The notes: a model not told the origin generated them from the letters alone. DNA of 7,204 bases from an uncultured Bacilli bacterium (GCA_947853365.1 CANTWQ010000066.1:1-7204); one strand, 5' to 3'. Positions 1-6,497 are shown, counted from the stretch's first letter. Numbers and translations: made by a program.

Positions 1-112
1 AGTATGTCTTATCTTCTAAAACCTTTATCTCTTCTATAGCTTGTTTTAAATTTGATAAAACATAGTTCAAGTGATTAGAAAATTCTAGACTAATTTTTTC
101 ATTATCTTCCAT
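1..112 (-). CDS. N-terminal fragment of an unrecognised protein (cut by window edge)
   Basis: Only the first 37 codons are in the window and the frame is open to its left edge. The peptide starts MEDNEKISLEF and continues as a charged, probably helical stretch rich in Leu, Glu and Lys (NLKQAIEEIKVLEDK), which suggests an alpha-helical or coiled-coil N-terminus. I do not recognise the family. The start at 112 is chosen because GAAAGGAG (121-128) lies 8 nt upstream. An in-frame ATG at 118 would sit only 2 nt from that site. A near-consensus sigma-A promoter just upstream (138-166) gives the gene its own transcription start although it follows the LysM amidase on the same strand. No signal peptide is visible. 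I am confident that it is a gene, but not of what it does. Confidence 0.7.
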   Translation of the reverse strand, partial: MEDNEKISLEFSNHLNYVLSNLKQAIEEIKVLEDKTY

Positions 113-137
113 GAACATGACTCCTTTCTTGTCTTAG

Positions 138-166
138 ATTATAAATTTTTTTTAAATATAAATCAA
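138..166 (-). promoter_or_regulatory. Sigma-A type promoter for the gene starting at 112
   Basis: On the minus strand TTGATT (166-161) is followed by exactly 17 nt and then TATAAT (143-138), a perfect -10 with a good -35. The predicted start of transcription, near 131, leaves a short leader holding the GAAAGGAG ribosome-binding site. The -35 begins 9 bp after the stop codon of the amidase gene, so the promoter occupies most of the short gap between the two genes. Confidence 0.7.
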
Positions 167-175
167 TCATTTTAC

Positions 176-223
176 TCATCCATTCCCTATAAAAAATGTA
201 TCCCCGCGTTGCACTGTATAAGT
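176..223 (-). other. Truncated fourth LysM module
   Basis: The first 9 residues (TYTVQRGDT) match the opening of the complete LysM3 (VYTVQRGDS) almost exactly. The frame then reads FFIGNG and stops at TGA (178-176), where the other copies continue with LWKIAQQFG. The remaining 30 or so residues of a LysM fold are missing. The break falls at a run of six T. Shifting the frame by one base either way gives an immediate stop or a sequence without clear LysM character, so a single sequencing indel does not explain it. Confidence 0.75.
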
Positions 224-1345
224 GGTTGTGGTAGGTGGTGTTACTGTTCCGCTTCCGGGAATGATGAGTTGTTGACCTACTTGCAATGTATTGGTTGTCA
301 AATTATTGGCTGCAATTAAATCTGCGACAGATACACCAAATTGTTGTGCAATTTTCCAGAGACTATCGCCTCGTTGAACTGTATAAACTTGGGTTGCTGG
401 TGGAGTTGGTTCTTCTGGTGTTGTTGTTACGTTACTTGGAATACGTAATATTTGCCCAACGCTTAAGACAGTCGTTTGTAAATTGTTCGCATCAATAATG
501 GCATCGATACTAGTTTCAAATTGTTGTGCAAGACGATATAGAGTATCTCCTGCTTTCACTATATATGTGACATATTCTCCACTCGGTGGCGTTGGAGTTG
601 TACTAGGGATCACCAGCCTCTGTCCTACTTGCAATGTATTACTCGTTAAATTGTTCGCTTCTTTTAAAGCATCGACCGTTACTCCAAAACGATTGGCAAT
701 TGACCAAAGACTATCTCCCTTCTGAACCGTATATACATTATCCACTTCGCCATCGGGGCCAACATAAGTTACTCCTGCATATCTTGCAACTGCTCGGACA
801 ACGGCCTCAACATAATCTAATAAATTTTCTTGTAGCCGTGCTACATCCTTTGGATTATCAATAAATCCATATTCAATTAACAACGGGGAGGTATTTTTGG
901 TATCTCTCATAATATAGTAATAATCTTGGGATGGATCTTCGGGCAGTCTTCTTTGATAATATTTTCTTGTCACTTGCCCTTCTTTGCCAATTTCTTCTAA
1001 TATGCTTCTTGCCAAAGTGTCGTCATTTCGCAAGGCATAAATAATTTCTGCACCTTCTCCTCCGCCGGAATTGATATGATTCGAAATTACTAACACATCG
1101 GAAGTATTCCCAAACGTGTTTTTCATTTTATTCACACGTTCTTGCCTCGTTAAAGTTGCATCTGTATCTCTAGTAATGGCAACAGGAATTCCTAAATCTT
1201 GAAAGCGCTGATACATATATTTTGCAGCTTCTAGATTGAAGTCTTTTTCCCGTAACCCCCCAGAAACAGCACCTGGATCATCTCCGCCATGCCCAGCATC
1301 GACAACAATTCCTTTTATTCTTGAAGATGCTTTTTCTTCATTCAC
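176..1345 (-). CDS. Leaderless N-acetylmuramoyl-L-alanine amidase (Amidase_3) with LysM repeats
   Basis: Peptidoglycan hydrolase that should cleave the amide bond between N-acetylmuramic acid and L-alanine. Numbering from the GTG at 1345 (389 aa), the Amidase_3 domain spans about 10-193. It has the zinc ligands H19 (VDAGHGG), E33 (LREKDFN) and H90 (SNHINS), and the catalytic E158 (LIEYGF). LysM modules that bind glycan chains follow at about 204-247, 260-303 and 320-363, separated by Thr/Pro-rich linkers. A fourth begins at 375 (TYTVQRGDT) but stops after 15 residues. GTG 1345 is preferred because GGGAAGGAG (1354-1362) lies 8 nt upstream; the GTG at 1352-1354 overlaps that site. There is no signal peptide, which is odd for a wall enzyme but known in CwlC, the B. 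subtilis mother-cell lysis amidase, and in phage endolysins. The gene follows the htrA terminator and has its own possible promoter. Confidence 0.92.
   Translation of the reverse strand: MNEEKASSRIKGIVVDAGHGGDDPGAVSGGLREKDFNLEAAKYMYQRFQDLGIPVAITRDTDATLTRQERVNKMKNTFGNTSDVLVISNHINSGGGEGAEIIYALRNDDTLARSILEEIGKEGQVTRKYYQRRLPEDPSQDYYYIMRDTKNTSPLLIEYGFIDNPKDVARLQENLLDYVEAVVRAVARYAGVTYVGPDGEVDNVYTVQKGDSLWSIANRFGVTVDALKEANNLTSNTLQVGQRLVIPSTTPTPPSGEYVTYIVKAGDTLYRLAQQFETSIDAIIDANNLQTTVLSVGQILRIPSNVTTTPEEPTPPATQVYTVQRGDSLWKIAQQFGVSVADLIAANNLTTNTLQVGQQLIIPGSGTVTPPTTTTYTVQRGDTFFIGNG
257..736 (-). repeat. Three tandem LysM-encoding repeats
   Basis: Three units of about 132 bp encode LysM modules 1 (605-736), 2 (437-568) and 3 (257-388). 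The first and third are closest: both contain NNLTxNTLQVGQ and share an exact 17-bp stretch (276-292 and 624-640). The second is more diverged (IVKAGDTLYRLAQQFE). This pattern suggests module duplication within the gene and gives a substrate for recombination that adds or removes modules. Confidence 0.85.
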
Positions 1346-1364
1346 GTTTATCACTCCTTCCCTA

Positions 1365-1391
1365 TATTTTATGTTTTTTCTACTGTATCGT
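1365..1391 (-). promoter_or_regulatory. Possible sigma-K-like promoter of the LysM amidase gene
   Basis: On the minus strand AC (1391-1390), a 16-nt gap and CATAAAATA (1373-1365) fit the sigma-K pattern AC-N16/17-CATAnnnTA known from Bacillus subtilis mother-cell genes. No sigma-A promoter with a normal spacer fits this gap as well: the best alternative, TTGTGT with TAAAAT, is 20 nt apart. In AT-rich DNA such a short pattern can arise by chance, so this is tentative. Confidence 0.35.
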
Positions 1392-1395
1392 ACAC

Positions 1396-1423
1396 AAAAA
1401 AAGGAGTGTTCGCTTACTCCTTT
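1396..1423 (-). terminator. Rho-independent terminator after htrA
   Basis: On the minus strand AAAGGAGT (1423-1416) pairs with ACTCCTTT (1407-1400), extended by one G-T wobble pair (1415/1408) around a 6-nt loop. The run of T continues to 1396, giving seven T in a row. The stem begins in the last two bases of the htrA TAA stop codon (1424-1422). It should end the Abi-HtrA transcript and separate it from the amidase gene. Confidence 0.8.
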
Positions 1424-2537
1424 AATTACTACTTTGTGTCAATGTAATGTTAACTGTTTCTGTTCTTCCGTTACGAATATAAGTGATTTCAACGGTATCG
1501 CCAACAGAATGTTTATATAGTTCATATTTTAAATAGGCAGCATTTTTAACAGTTTCACCATCTATTTGCGTAATTACATCACCTTTTTGTAATCCTGCTT
1601 TTGCAGCATCACTTCCTTCGCTCGTATTTACGACGACCACTCCATCCGTGATCGAATCATCTAAACGAATGCCATTTTGATATAAGGTATAAGTGGCATC
1701 TGCATTTACCATGGTAATACCAATTAAAGGCCGTTCAATTGTCTCGCCTCGTTCTAAGACTTCAATATATTGCATCGCATCTTCAATTGGAATGGCAAAT
1801 CCCATGCCTTCCACCGTATCTTTGACTAGTTTTAAAGAATTGATACCAATCACTTCTCCGTTTACATTTAAAAGTGGTCCTCCAGAGTTTCCTGGGTTGA
1901 TCGCAGCATCCACTTGAATTACTTTCATAATCCAGTCTTCATTTGAATTTACACTCACAGATACCATTCGGTTCTTTCCTGATAAAGTACCACGGGTAAC
2001 GCTACCTCTATATTCATATCCTAATGGAGATCCTACCGTAAATACAGTATCTCCCAATTTGGCATCTTCACTATTTCCGAGTGTAGCTACTTGGGTTACA
2101 TATGCAACAGGAATACGAATAACTGCTAAGTCTAAATAAGGGTCTCCCCCTAATACTTCGCCTTCTACTTCTTCATCATTGGACATAATCACAACGGCTC
2201 TGTTTCCACCTTCCACAACATGTTGATTGGTCATGATATATCCATAGTTGTTATCTTTTTTATAAACAAAACCGCTTCCCGTATCTAATAGTTGGTTACT
2301 TTGATAATTTTGAATCGTTACCGTCGCATCATAAATTTTTCCGACCGCGGCAGAGATTCCTGTTTCATCGATGGTAATGTTGTTGGCACATTGCACCACT
2401 CCATTATCACTTGATCCACTTAAAACTTTGTCTTCTCCAATATTGCCAACAGGGCTTAAAACCACAAAATAGGTAAATAATCCCCCTAGTAAAAATGTTG
2501 CAATCATCGAGACAATTGTAATTGTTTTGCTTCTCAT
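1422..2537 (-). CDS. htrA: HtrA/DegP-like membrane-anchored serine protease
   Basis: Extracytoplasmic quality-control protease of the trypsin-like S1C family, 371 aa. A single N-terminal membrane anchor (about 7-29, after MRSK) places the rest outside the membrane. The protease domain (about 65-255) has the full catalytic triad: H106 (TNQHVVEG), D136 (LDLAVI) and S218 (NPGNSGGPLL). One PDZ domain (about 270-370, with GLQKGDVITQIDG) recognises exposed C-termini of misfolded proteins. The layout is that of Gram-positive HtrA proteins. The start ATG (2537-2535) overlaps the TGA of the upstream Abi gene (ATGA), and GAGGG inside the Abi gene can serve as ribosome-binding site, so translation is likely coupled. 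A terminator begins in the stop codon. The family is clear. The symbol follows family usage, because which HtrA paralogue this is cannot be decided here. Confidence 0.93.
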   Translation of the reverse strand: MRSKTITIVSMIATFLLGGLFTYFVVLSPVGNIGEDKVLSGSSDNGVVQCANNITIDETGISAAVGKIYDATVTIQNYQSNQLLDTGSGFVYKKDNNYGYIMTNQHVVEGGNRAVVIMSNDEEVEGEVLGGDPYLDLAVIRIPVAYVTQVATLGNSEDAKLGDTVFTVGSPLGYEYRGSVTRGTLSGKNRMVSVSVNSNEDWIMKVIQVDAAINPGNSGGPLLNVNGEVIGINSLKLVKDTVEGMGFAIPIEDAMQYIEVLERGETIERPLIGITMVNADATYTLYQNGIRLDDSITDGVVVVNTSEGSDAAKAGLQKGDVITQIDGETVKNAAYLKYELYKHSVGDTVEITYIRNGRTETVNITLTQSSN

Positions 2538-3490
2538 TCTTCTACCCTCTTTCTAATTGTTTCAATTTCTTTCCAATTTTCTGGAAATCCCATTCGATCT
2601 AACACTTGATTGATATGAATTGTTTTTAAGTTATAAGATAAATTCTGTAGTGCGTGATCGATTTCTTCTACTAAATTTTTTACATCTTCTTGACTTAATA
2701 ATTGTCTAATGATAATTAGTAATGCAAATATATCATTTTTTCCATAAATATATTCACCCTCTTCTTTGGGAATTTCTAATATTTGGTGATAAATGGTATC
2801 ATTGATTTGCTTTTGCGTTTTATTTTCAAACAAGATATCTTCATGGGCACATAGATTTCGATAATTGGCTAAAATAGGAAGATAGTTCACCATATCATCC
2901 ACTTCCATATGATATATTTTAGCGATGGCTCTTTGATCTTCACTCTTTAAGATAGAATACATCTCTCCGATGATACCGAACGATAATACTTTGACCATAA
3001 TCCATAAAGGAATATAACCATAATTGGTAATATAATGCATTGTCGCCGAGTGTTGACTTCCGTTAATACGGACTTGTCGTTTCATCTTCTTAATTAAATC
3101 ATTCACTTGCCTTGTTTTGGTTTTATCGTCCGTAAATGATTTACTACGTAAATAATCATGTTCTTTATAACCATATTTTTGAGATAATTGATATGAAATA
3201 ATCGATTTCAAGTTGTTTTCAATGATGAGTAAATTTTTAAATATGATATTACGAAAAATTCGATCAAATAAGAATAAGCTATACATCTCTTCAAAAGTGG
3301 TTCCAGGTAGAAATTGTCTATTATCTTCTGATTTTAAAAAAAGATGACGATAACCATTTAAAAAGAAATAGTTTTCTCTTAGTAATATGTATTTTGCATA
3401 TGCTTCATCGTTAATGGTCATTCCTTTGTTTCTTAGAATTTCTACTTGTTCTTCTAAGGTTTTAAACTTCTTATCTGTTCTATTTCCCAT
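2534..3490 (-). CDS. AbiD/AbiF-family (Abi_2) abortive-infection HEPN protein
   Basis: Member of the Abi_2 family, whose lactococcal members AbiD and AbiF stop phage growth. The family belongs to the HEPN superfamily of RNA-cutting or RNA-binding domains. Numbering from ATG 3490 (318 aa), the N-terminal block LEEQVEILRNKGMTI and the LNGYRHLF motif (about 45-52), the helix FDRIFRNIIFKNLLIIE (about 75-91), the block YGYIPLWIMVKVLSFG (157-172) and the C-terminal MGFPENW (300-306) are typical of the family. NYRNLCAHEDILF carries the HEPN signature R211-N-x3-H216. It is probably cytoplasmic. ATG 3490 is preferred because AGGTGA (3496-3501) lies 5 nt upstream; the GTG at 3499 lies inside that site. 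The 3' end overlaps htrA by 4 bp. The family is clear, but phage defence is inferred from relatives; a chromosomal toxin or other RNase role is possible. Confidence 0.88.
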   Translation of the reverse strand: MGNRTDKKFKTLEEQVEILRNKGMTINDEAYAKYILLRENYFFLNGYRHLFLKSEDNRQFLPGTTFEEMYSLFLFDRIFRNIIFKNLLIIENNLKSIISYQLSQKYGYKEHDYLRSKSFTDDKTKTRQVNDLIKKMKRQVRINGSQHSATMHYITNYGYIPLWIMVKVLSFGIIGEMYSILKSEDQRAIAKIYHMEVDDMVNYLPILANYRNLCAHEDILFENKTQKQINDTIYHQILEIPKEEGEYIYGKNDIFALLIIIRQLLSQEDVKNLVEEIDHALQNLSYNLKTIHINQVLDRMGFPENWKEIETIRKRVEE

Positions 3491-3508
3491 CTTACTCACC
3501 TGTTATAA

Positions 3509-3517
3509 ATTATAACA
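3509..3517 (-). promoter_or_regulatory. Extended -10 promoter for the Abi-htrA unit
   Basis: On the minus strand TGTTATAAT (3517-3509) is a perfect extended -10 (TGn plus TATAAT). No good -35 is seen 17 nt upstream (TATATT-like), which is common for extended -10 promoters. Transcription would start near 3502, giving a leader of only about a dozen bases that holds the AGGTGA site. Confidence 0.65.
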
Positions 3518-3558
3518 TATAAATTGTGTAAAATATATGAAAAACTGATGAAAAAATA

Positions 3559-3567
3559 TGTTATAAT
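3559..3567 (+). promoter_or_regulatory. Extended -10 promoter for the phospholipase C-like gene
   Basis: TGTTATAAT (3559-3567) is identical to the -10 on the other strand and faces right. The -35 region is A-rich with no consensus match. Transcription would start near 3574 and read through the GGGAGG ribosome-binding site (3588-3593) into the gene at 3602, and perhaps on into the SpoIID-like gene. Confidence 0.65.
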
Positions 3568-3601
3568 TTGACCAGATAAGACATGGAGGGAGGAAGAAAA
3601 T

Positions 3602-4582
3602 ATGCCATCAACTATGACACATACTTATTTCATTATGGATATTTATGATCGTCTTCCTTTTCAAAGAAGAGAATTCTTACTCCATCAAATTCCTGTGTTA
3701 AAAGTGTTTGCCCAAGGAATGGATCCACTTTATTTCTATCATTTATGTAGTCTAAAAAAAGGAAAACGGGTGCGAGAATTTGGTGCATATTTTCACGAAC
3801 ATCAAACATTACAATTTTTTCAAACGTTAATCAATTATATTAAGTATAATGATTTTCAAGAGGATCCGGAAGTTATGGCCTTTTTATATGGCATGTTATC
3901 ACATTATTTTTTAGATTCTACTTGTCATCCTTTTGTCGTATATTATGGTGGTTATTTTCAAAAGAATCAAAAAGAAACCTGGAAATATAATCAAAAACAT
4001 GCGGAAATAGAAAGAGATATCGATAATTATTTTATTTGGTTAAGAGAAGAAGTAACTCCTTGGAAATATTTCATCACCAAACAAGATTTTTTAAAAGTGC
4101 ACTTTTCCGATTCTTTAAAAGAAGTCATCGATTTTACTTTTCGCGAAGTGTTTGGAATTCATCATATGAGCCATTTCTATGAACAAGCAATCAAAGATAT
4201 GTATACCTTTTTTCATGTATTTCGTAATGATCGTTTCGGTTTTAAATATTATTTCTATCGTTTTGTAGATCATTTTACGAAACCTAATATAGCTAAAACT
4301 TATGTCCTATCCTTTCATCAACCACCACAAGACATTACAACACTTCTTAACTTGAATCACGAAAAATGGTGCTACCCAACCGATAAGAAGAAAACGTCCA
4401 ACGCATCTTTTTTAGATCTTTATTTACAAGCAATGTTTCGAACAATTTCTGTTTTAAAAGCGGTGGATCATTATATTTATAGAAACCAAAAAATTGCTTG
4501 GACTCGAGTTATCCAAAATAAATCCTATTTATCTGGAGTTGATTGTAGTAGGGAAAGCGTACTAAAATATTTTAAATTTTAA
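3602..4582 (+). CDS. Zinc-dependent phospholipase C-like protein, no signal peptide
   Basis: Protein of 326 aa resembling the bacterial zinc-dependent phospholipase C family (Zn_dep_PLPC), metal-dependent hydrolases of phospholipid head groups. Residues laid out like the family's metal ligands are H7 (MTHTYF), D41 (GMDPLYFY), H65 or H67 (FHEHQ), H101-x3-D105 with H109 (LSHYFLDSTCHPF), and H133-x3-E137 (KHAEIERDID). The spacings H-x3-D and H-x3-E agree with the classical enzyme. The last 150 residues are rich in aromatic and basic residues and match nothing I know. Classical members are secreted, but this one has no signal peptide or membrane segment, so it should be cytoplasmic and its true substrate is open. 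The start has GGGAGG 8 nt upstream. The SpoIID-like gene follows after 55 bp without a terminator, so the two may be co-transcribed. Confidence 0.75.
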   Translation: MPSTMTHTYFIMDIYDRLPFQRREFLLHQIPVLKVFAQGMDPLYFYHLCSLKKGKRVREFGAYFHEHQTLQFFQTLINYIKYNDFQEDPEVMAFLYGMLSHYFLDSTCHPFVVYYGGYFQKNQKETWKYNQKHAEIERDIDNYFIWLREEVTPWKYFITKQDFLKVHFSDSLKEVIDFTFREVFGIHHMSHFYEQAIKDMYTFFHVFRNDRFGFKYYFYRFVDHFTKPNIAKTYVLSFHQPPQDITTLLNLNHEKWCYPTDKKKTSNASFLDLYLQAMFRTISVLKAVDHYIYRNQKIAWTRVIQNKSYLSGVDCSRESVLKYFKF

Positions 4583-4637
4583 TGCTTTTTTGTATGAAAT
4601 CATTTTCCTTCTCTCATAATGAAGTTAGGTGATATTC

Positions 4638-5795
4638 ATGTTCTATCAGTATACAATTCTAGAAGTAAATGGCGAAAATGTTTTATATCTTTATGTCGAT
4701 CCTCATTTTGAATTCTCCAAAGATTTTACTGGTGATGATCGAAAGAGAAGTATTTATGATCGAGTGATAAATTATATTCGTAATCAAGGTATTCCGTTTG
4801 AAGGTCGAAAGATTTACTTGGTCATCAATGGTATTGTTGTCGGACAATTACAAATCAAAAAAGATATGGAAATAGCAAGTTCAAATGAAGAGCCTCTTTA
4901 TCAAACGGTCGAATTTTTTACTAATTCTTACCCGCATGAAAATATAGAAATTTTAAATGTCGAGGAAGCACAAGAAGTTCCAGTTCATGCAGGGAAACTG
5001 ATCGATCTCGAACGCAGTTCAGGCGTAATGGAGAGAGTCTGGTTAGAAGATTATGTTTTAGGAGTCGTAACTTCGGATATGCCATTCGGTTATCATAAAG
5101 AGGCGATGAAAGCACGAGCGGTACTTGCTCGAACTTATGCCAAACGAGAAATTGAACAGGGTCGTCCTTTGAAGGAAATCGATACCTTACAAATCTATCG
5201 TGATGCCGATAGTGCTAGAGAACTTTGGAAAGACGATTATGAGCAGCTTTCTACTCGCGTATTGGAAGTTGTCCATGATACTTTAGGAGAAGTTTTGACA
5301 TATCATGATACATTGGTCCTTCCCTTTACACATCTTGCCAATCAAGGAAAGACGGAAAATGCCAAAGATATTTTATTTGAAAAAATCCCTTATCTTGTTT
5401 CGGTTCCTAGTCCGGAAAAAGATGAAGATCGTCCTCCAGCAGTTCCGGTTTTTTATTCTTTTGAACGAATCAGTGACATTTTAAACCAACCAATCGATCG
5501 TTCTTCTCCTCTACAAGTTATTAAATACACCGAAGGTGGTAGAATCTTACAAATACAACTTGGGAAATTTCGTTATCGTGGGGATTATCTTGCAAAGAGA
5601 TTAGGTTTCTTTTCAAACAGCTTCACATTTGAAAAACAAGAAACAGGAATTTTATTTACGGTTCATCTAGAGGATGAGGGGCTCGGCATGAGTCTTCGAG
5701 GTGCCAATCAGATGGCCAAAAATGGCGCTAATTATCTGCAAATTCTTGCTCATTATTTTCCTGGTACTGAAGTTAAGAATGCTGAAAAAAAGTAA
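4638..5795 (+). CDS. SpoIID/LytB-like protein with altered active site, no signal peptide
   Basis: Protein of 385 aa whose second half (about 125-380) follows the SpoIID/LytB fold of peptidoglycan lytic transglycosylases. The family order is recognisable: LEDYVLGVVTSDMP, then EAMKARAVLARTYAKRE, then PYLVSVPSPE, then GLGMSLRGANQMAKNGANYLQ. Key residues differ. The usual catalytic Glu of the AAEMP motif is Asp (D147), the GHGVGMSQ block lacks its His (EGLGMSLRG), the Ser-rich SSGG segment reads ANQGK, and there is no cysteine, so the Cys zinc ligands described for clostridial SpoIID are absent. The first 115 residues (NGENVLYLYVD, RKIYLVINGIVVGQ) form a domain I do not recognise. No signal peptide or membrane anchor is seen. 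ATG 4638 is chosen because AGGTGA (4627-4632) lies 5 nt upstream; the GTG at 4629 is inside that site. The 3' end overlaps the CwlD-like gene by 23 bp. Confidence 0.82.
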   Translation: MFYQYTILEVNGENVLYLYVDPHFEFSKDFTGDDRKRSIYDRVINYIRNQGIPFEGRKIYLVINGIVVGQLQIKKDMEIASSNEEPLYQTVEFFTNSYPHENIEILNVEEAQEVPVHAGKLIDLERSSGVMERVWLEDYVLGVVTSDMPFGYHKEAMKARAVLARTYAKREIEQGRPLKEIDTLQIYRDADSARELWKDDYEQLSTRVLEVVHDTLGEVLTYHDTLVLPFTHLANQGKTENAKDILFEKIPYLVSVPSPEKDEDRPPAVPVFYSFERISDILNQPIDRSSPLQVIKYTEGGRILQIQLGKFRYRGDYLAKRLGFFSNSFTFEKQETGILFTVHLEDEGLGMSLRGANQMAKNGANYLQILAHYFPGTEVKNAEKK

Positions 5796-6444
5796 TTACA
5801 CCTTTCGTGATGATTTGTGATATCTTTTCTTGATAACTCTTCTTTTGTAACAAATAACGATCATTGGCATTGGAAATAAAGCCACATTCAATCAATACGC
5901 CTGGAACCGTTGTATTACGATACATGTAAAGATCTGTTGTTTTTAGCTTCCGTTTGCTATGTAATTCTTTTTGAAAAAGATTCATTAAAATCGTTCCCAA
6001 TCTTTCATTTTCGGGATTGATCTTATTATATAACACTTCTGCTCCTGACTGGGTTTCATTTTCATGATCATTCATATGAATGGATAAATATAAATCTGCA
6101 TTCTTTTTTCGATACATCACAATACGGCGATATAAATCGCCTCTTTTTAATGATTCATCCCATTTGCTGGATAGATCTTCATCTTCGTCTCTTGTCATAT
6201 AGACAATCGCTCCTTGCTCTAACAATGTTTGTTGTAGGGTTAAAGCCATTGCTAGGTTTAAATCTTTTTCCATTAAATTTCCATACATCGCGCCGGGATC
6301 CCTTCCTCCATGACCCGCATCCACAAAGATGATTTTACCAAATAAAGGTAATTCTTCTAACACTTGTGCTTGTATATTCTGAAAAGTAAAAAGGCCAATG
6401 AGAAACAAAACAAAAAGCATATTTTTTATCTTACGTTCGGTCAT
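5773..6444 (-). CDS. cwlD: CwlD-like secreted N-acetylmuramoyl-L-alanine amidase
   Basis: Amidase_3 protein of 223 aa, about the size of Bacillus CwlD, which removes side peptides from spore peptidoglycan so that muramic delta-lactam can be made. A signal peptide or anchor (MTERKIKNMLFVLFLIGLF, ending near QAQ at 25-27) exports it. Zinc ligands are H45 (VDAGHGG), E59 (LMEKDLN) and H123 (LSIHMND), and the catalytic residue is E186 (LIECGF). The blocks SGAEVLYNK, NPENERLG and TTVPGVLIECGFISN resemble CwlD more than vegetative amidases. ATG 6444 is chosen because AGGTGA lies 4 nt upstream and the signal peptide begins there. The frame extends upstream to 6525, but that would bury the signal peptide and overlap the small gene before it. 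CwlD identity is by resemblance; a general wall-remodelling amidase is possible. It is the second amidase in the window and the only exported one. Confidence 0.85.
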   Translation of the reverse strand: MTERKIKNMLFVLFLIGLFTFQNIQAQVLEELPLFGKIIFVDAGHGGRDPGAMYGNLMEKDLNLAMALTLQQTLLEQGAIVYMTRDEDEDLSSKWDESLKRGDLYRRIVMYRKKNADLYLSIHMNDHENETQSGAEVLYNKINPENERLGTILMNLFQKELHSKRKLKTTDLYMYRNTTVPGVLIECGFISNANDRYLLQKKSYQEKISQIITKGVITFFQHS

Positions 6445-6497
6445 ATCATCACCTAGTAAACTATATGCTTTTCTCTTTCCTATCCATACATCATTCC

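Larger units (their letters stand above)
3507..3569. repeat. 14-bp inverted repeat enclosing the divergent promoters
   Basis: AAATTATAACATAT (3507-3520) and ATATGTTATAATTT (3556-3569) are exact reverse complements separated by 35 bp. Each arm contains an outward-facing extended -10 element. The repeat may simply reflect two similar promoters, or it may be a binding site for a shared regulator. Confidence 0.75.

Noticed and set aside
176..178. Use of TGA as tryptophan (Mycoplasma-type code), which would extend the amidase.
   Set aside because: Reading through gives no LysM continuation, and the TGA at 2534-2536 sits in a normal ATGA stop-start overlap, so TGA is a stop here.
102..179. A 25-codon minus-strand frame starting in an ATGA overlap with the amidase stop codon.
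   Set aside because: Only a weak AGGG lies upstream, it overlaps the next gene's start and its promoter, and the peptide has no recognisable character. It is probably chance in AT-rich DNA.
3500..3601. A structured small RNA upstream of the Abi gene, as known for some AbiF systems.
   Set aside because: The gap is only about 100 bp and is taken up by two divergent promoters. The Abi leader is about 12 nt, and I see no compact stem-rich RNA.
4583..4637. A terminator or separate promoter between the phospholipase-like and SpoIID-like genes.
   Set aside because: The 55 bp hold a short T run but no stem and no convincing -35/-10 pair, so co-transcription is the simpler reading.
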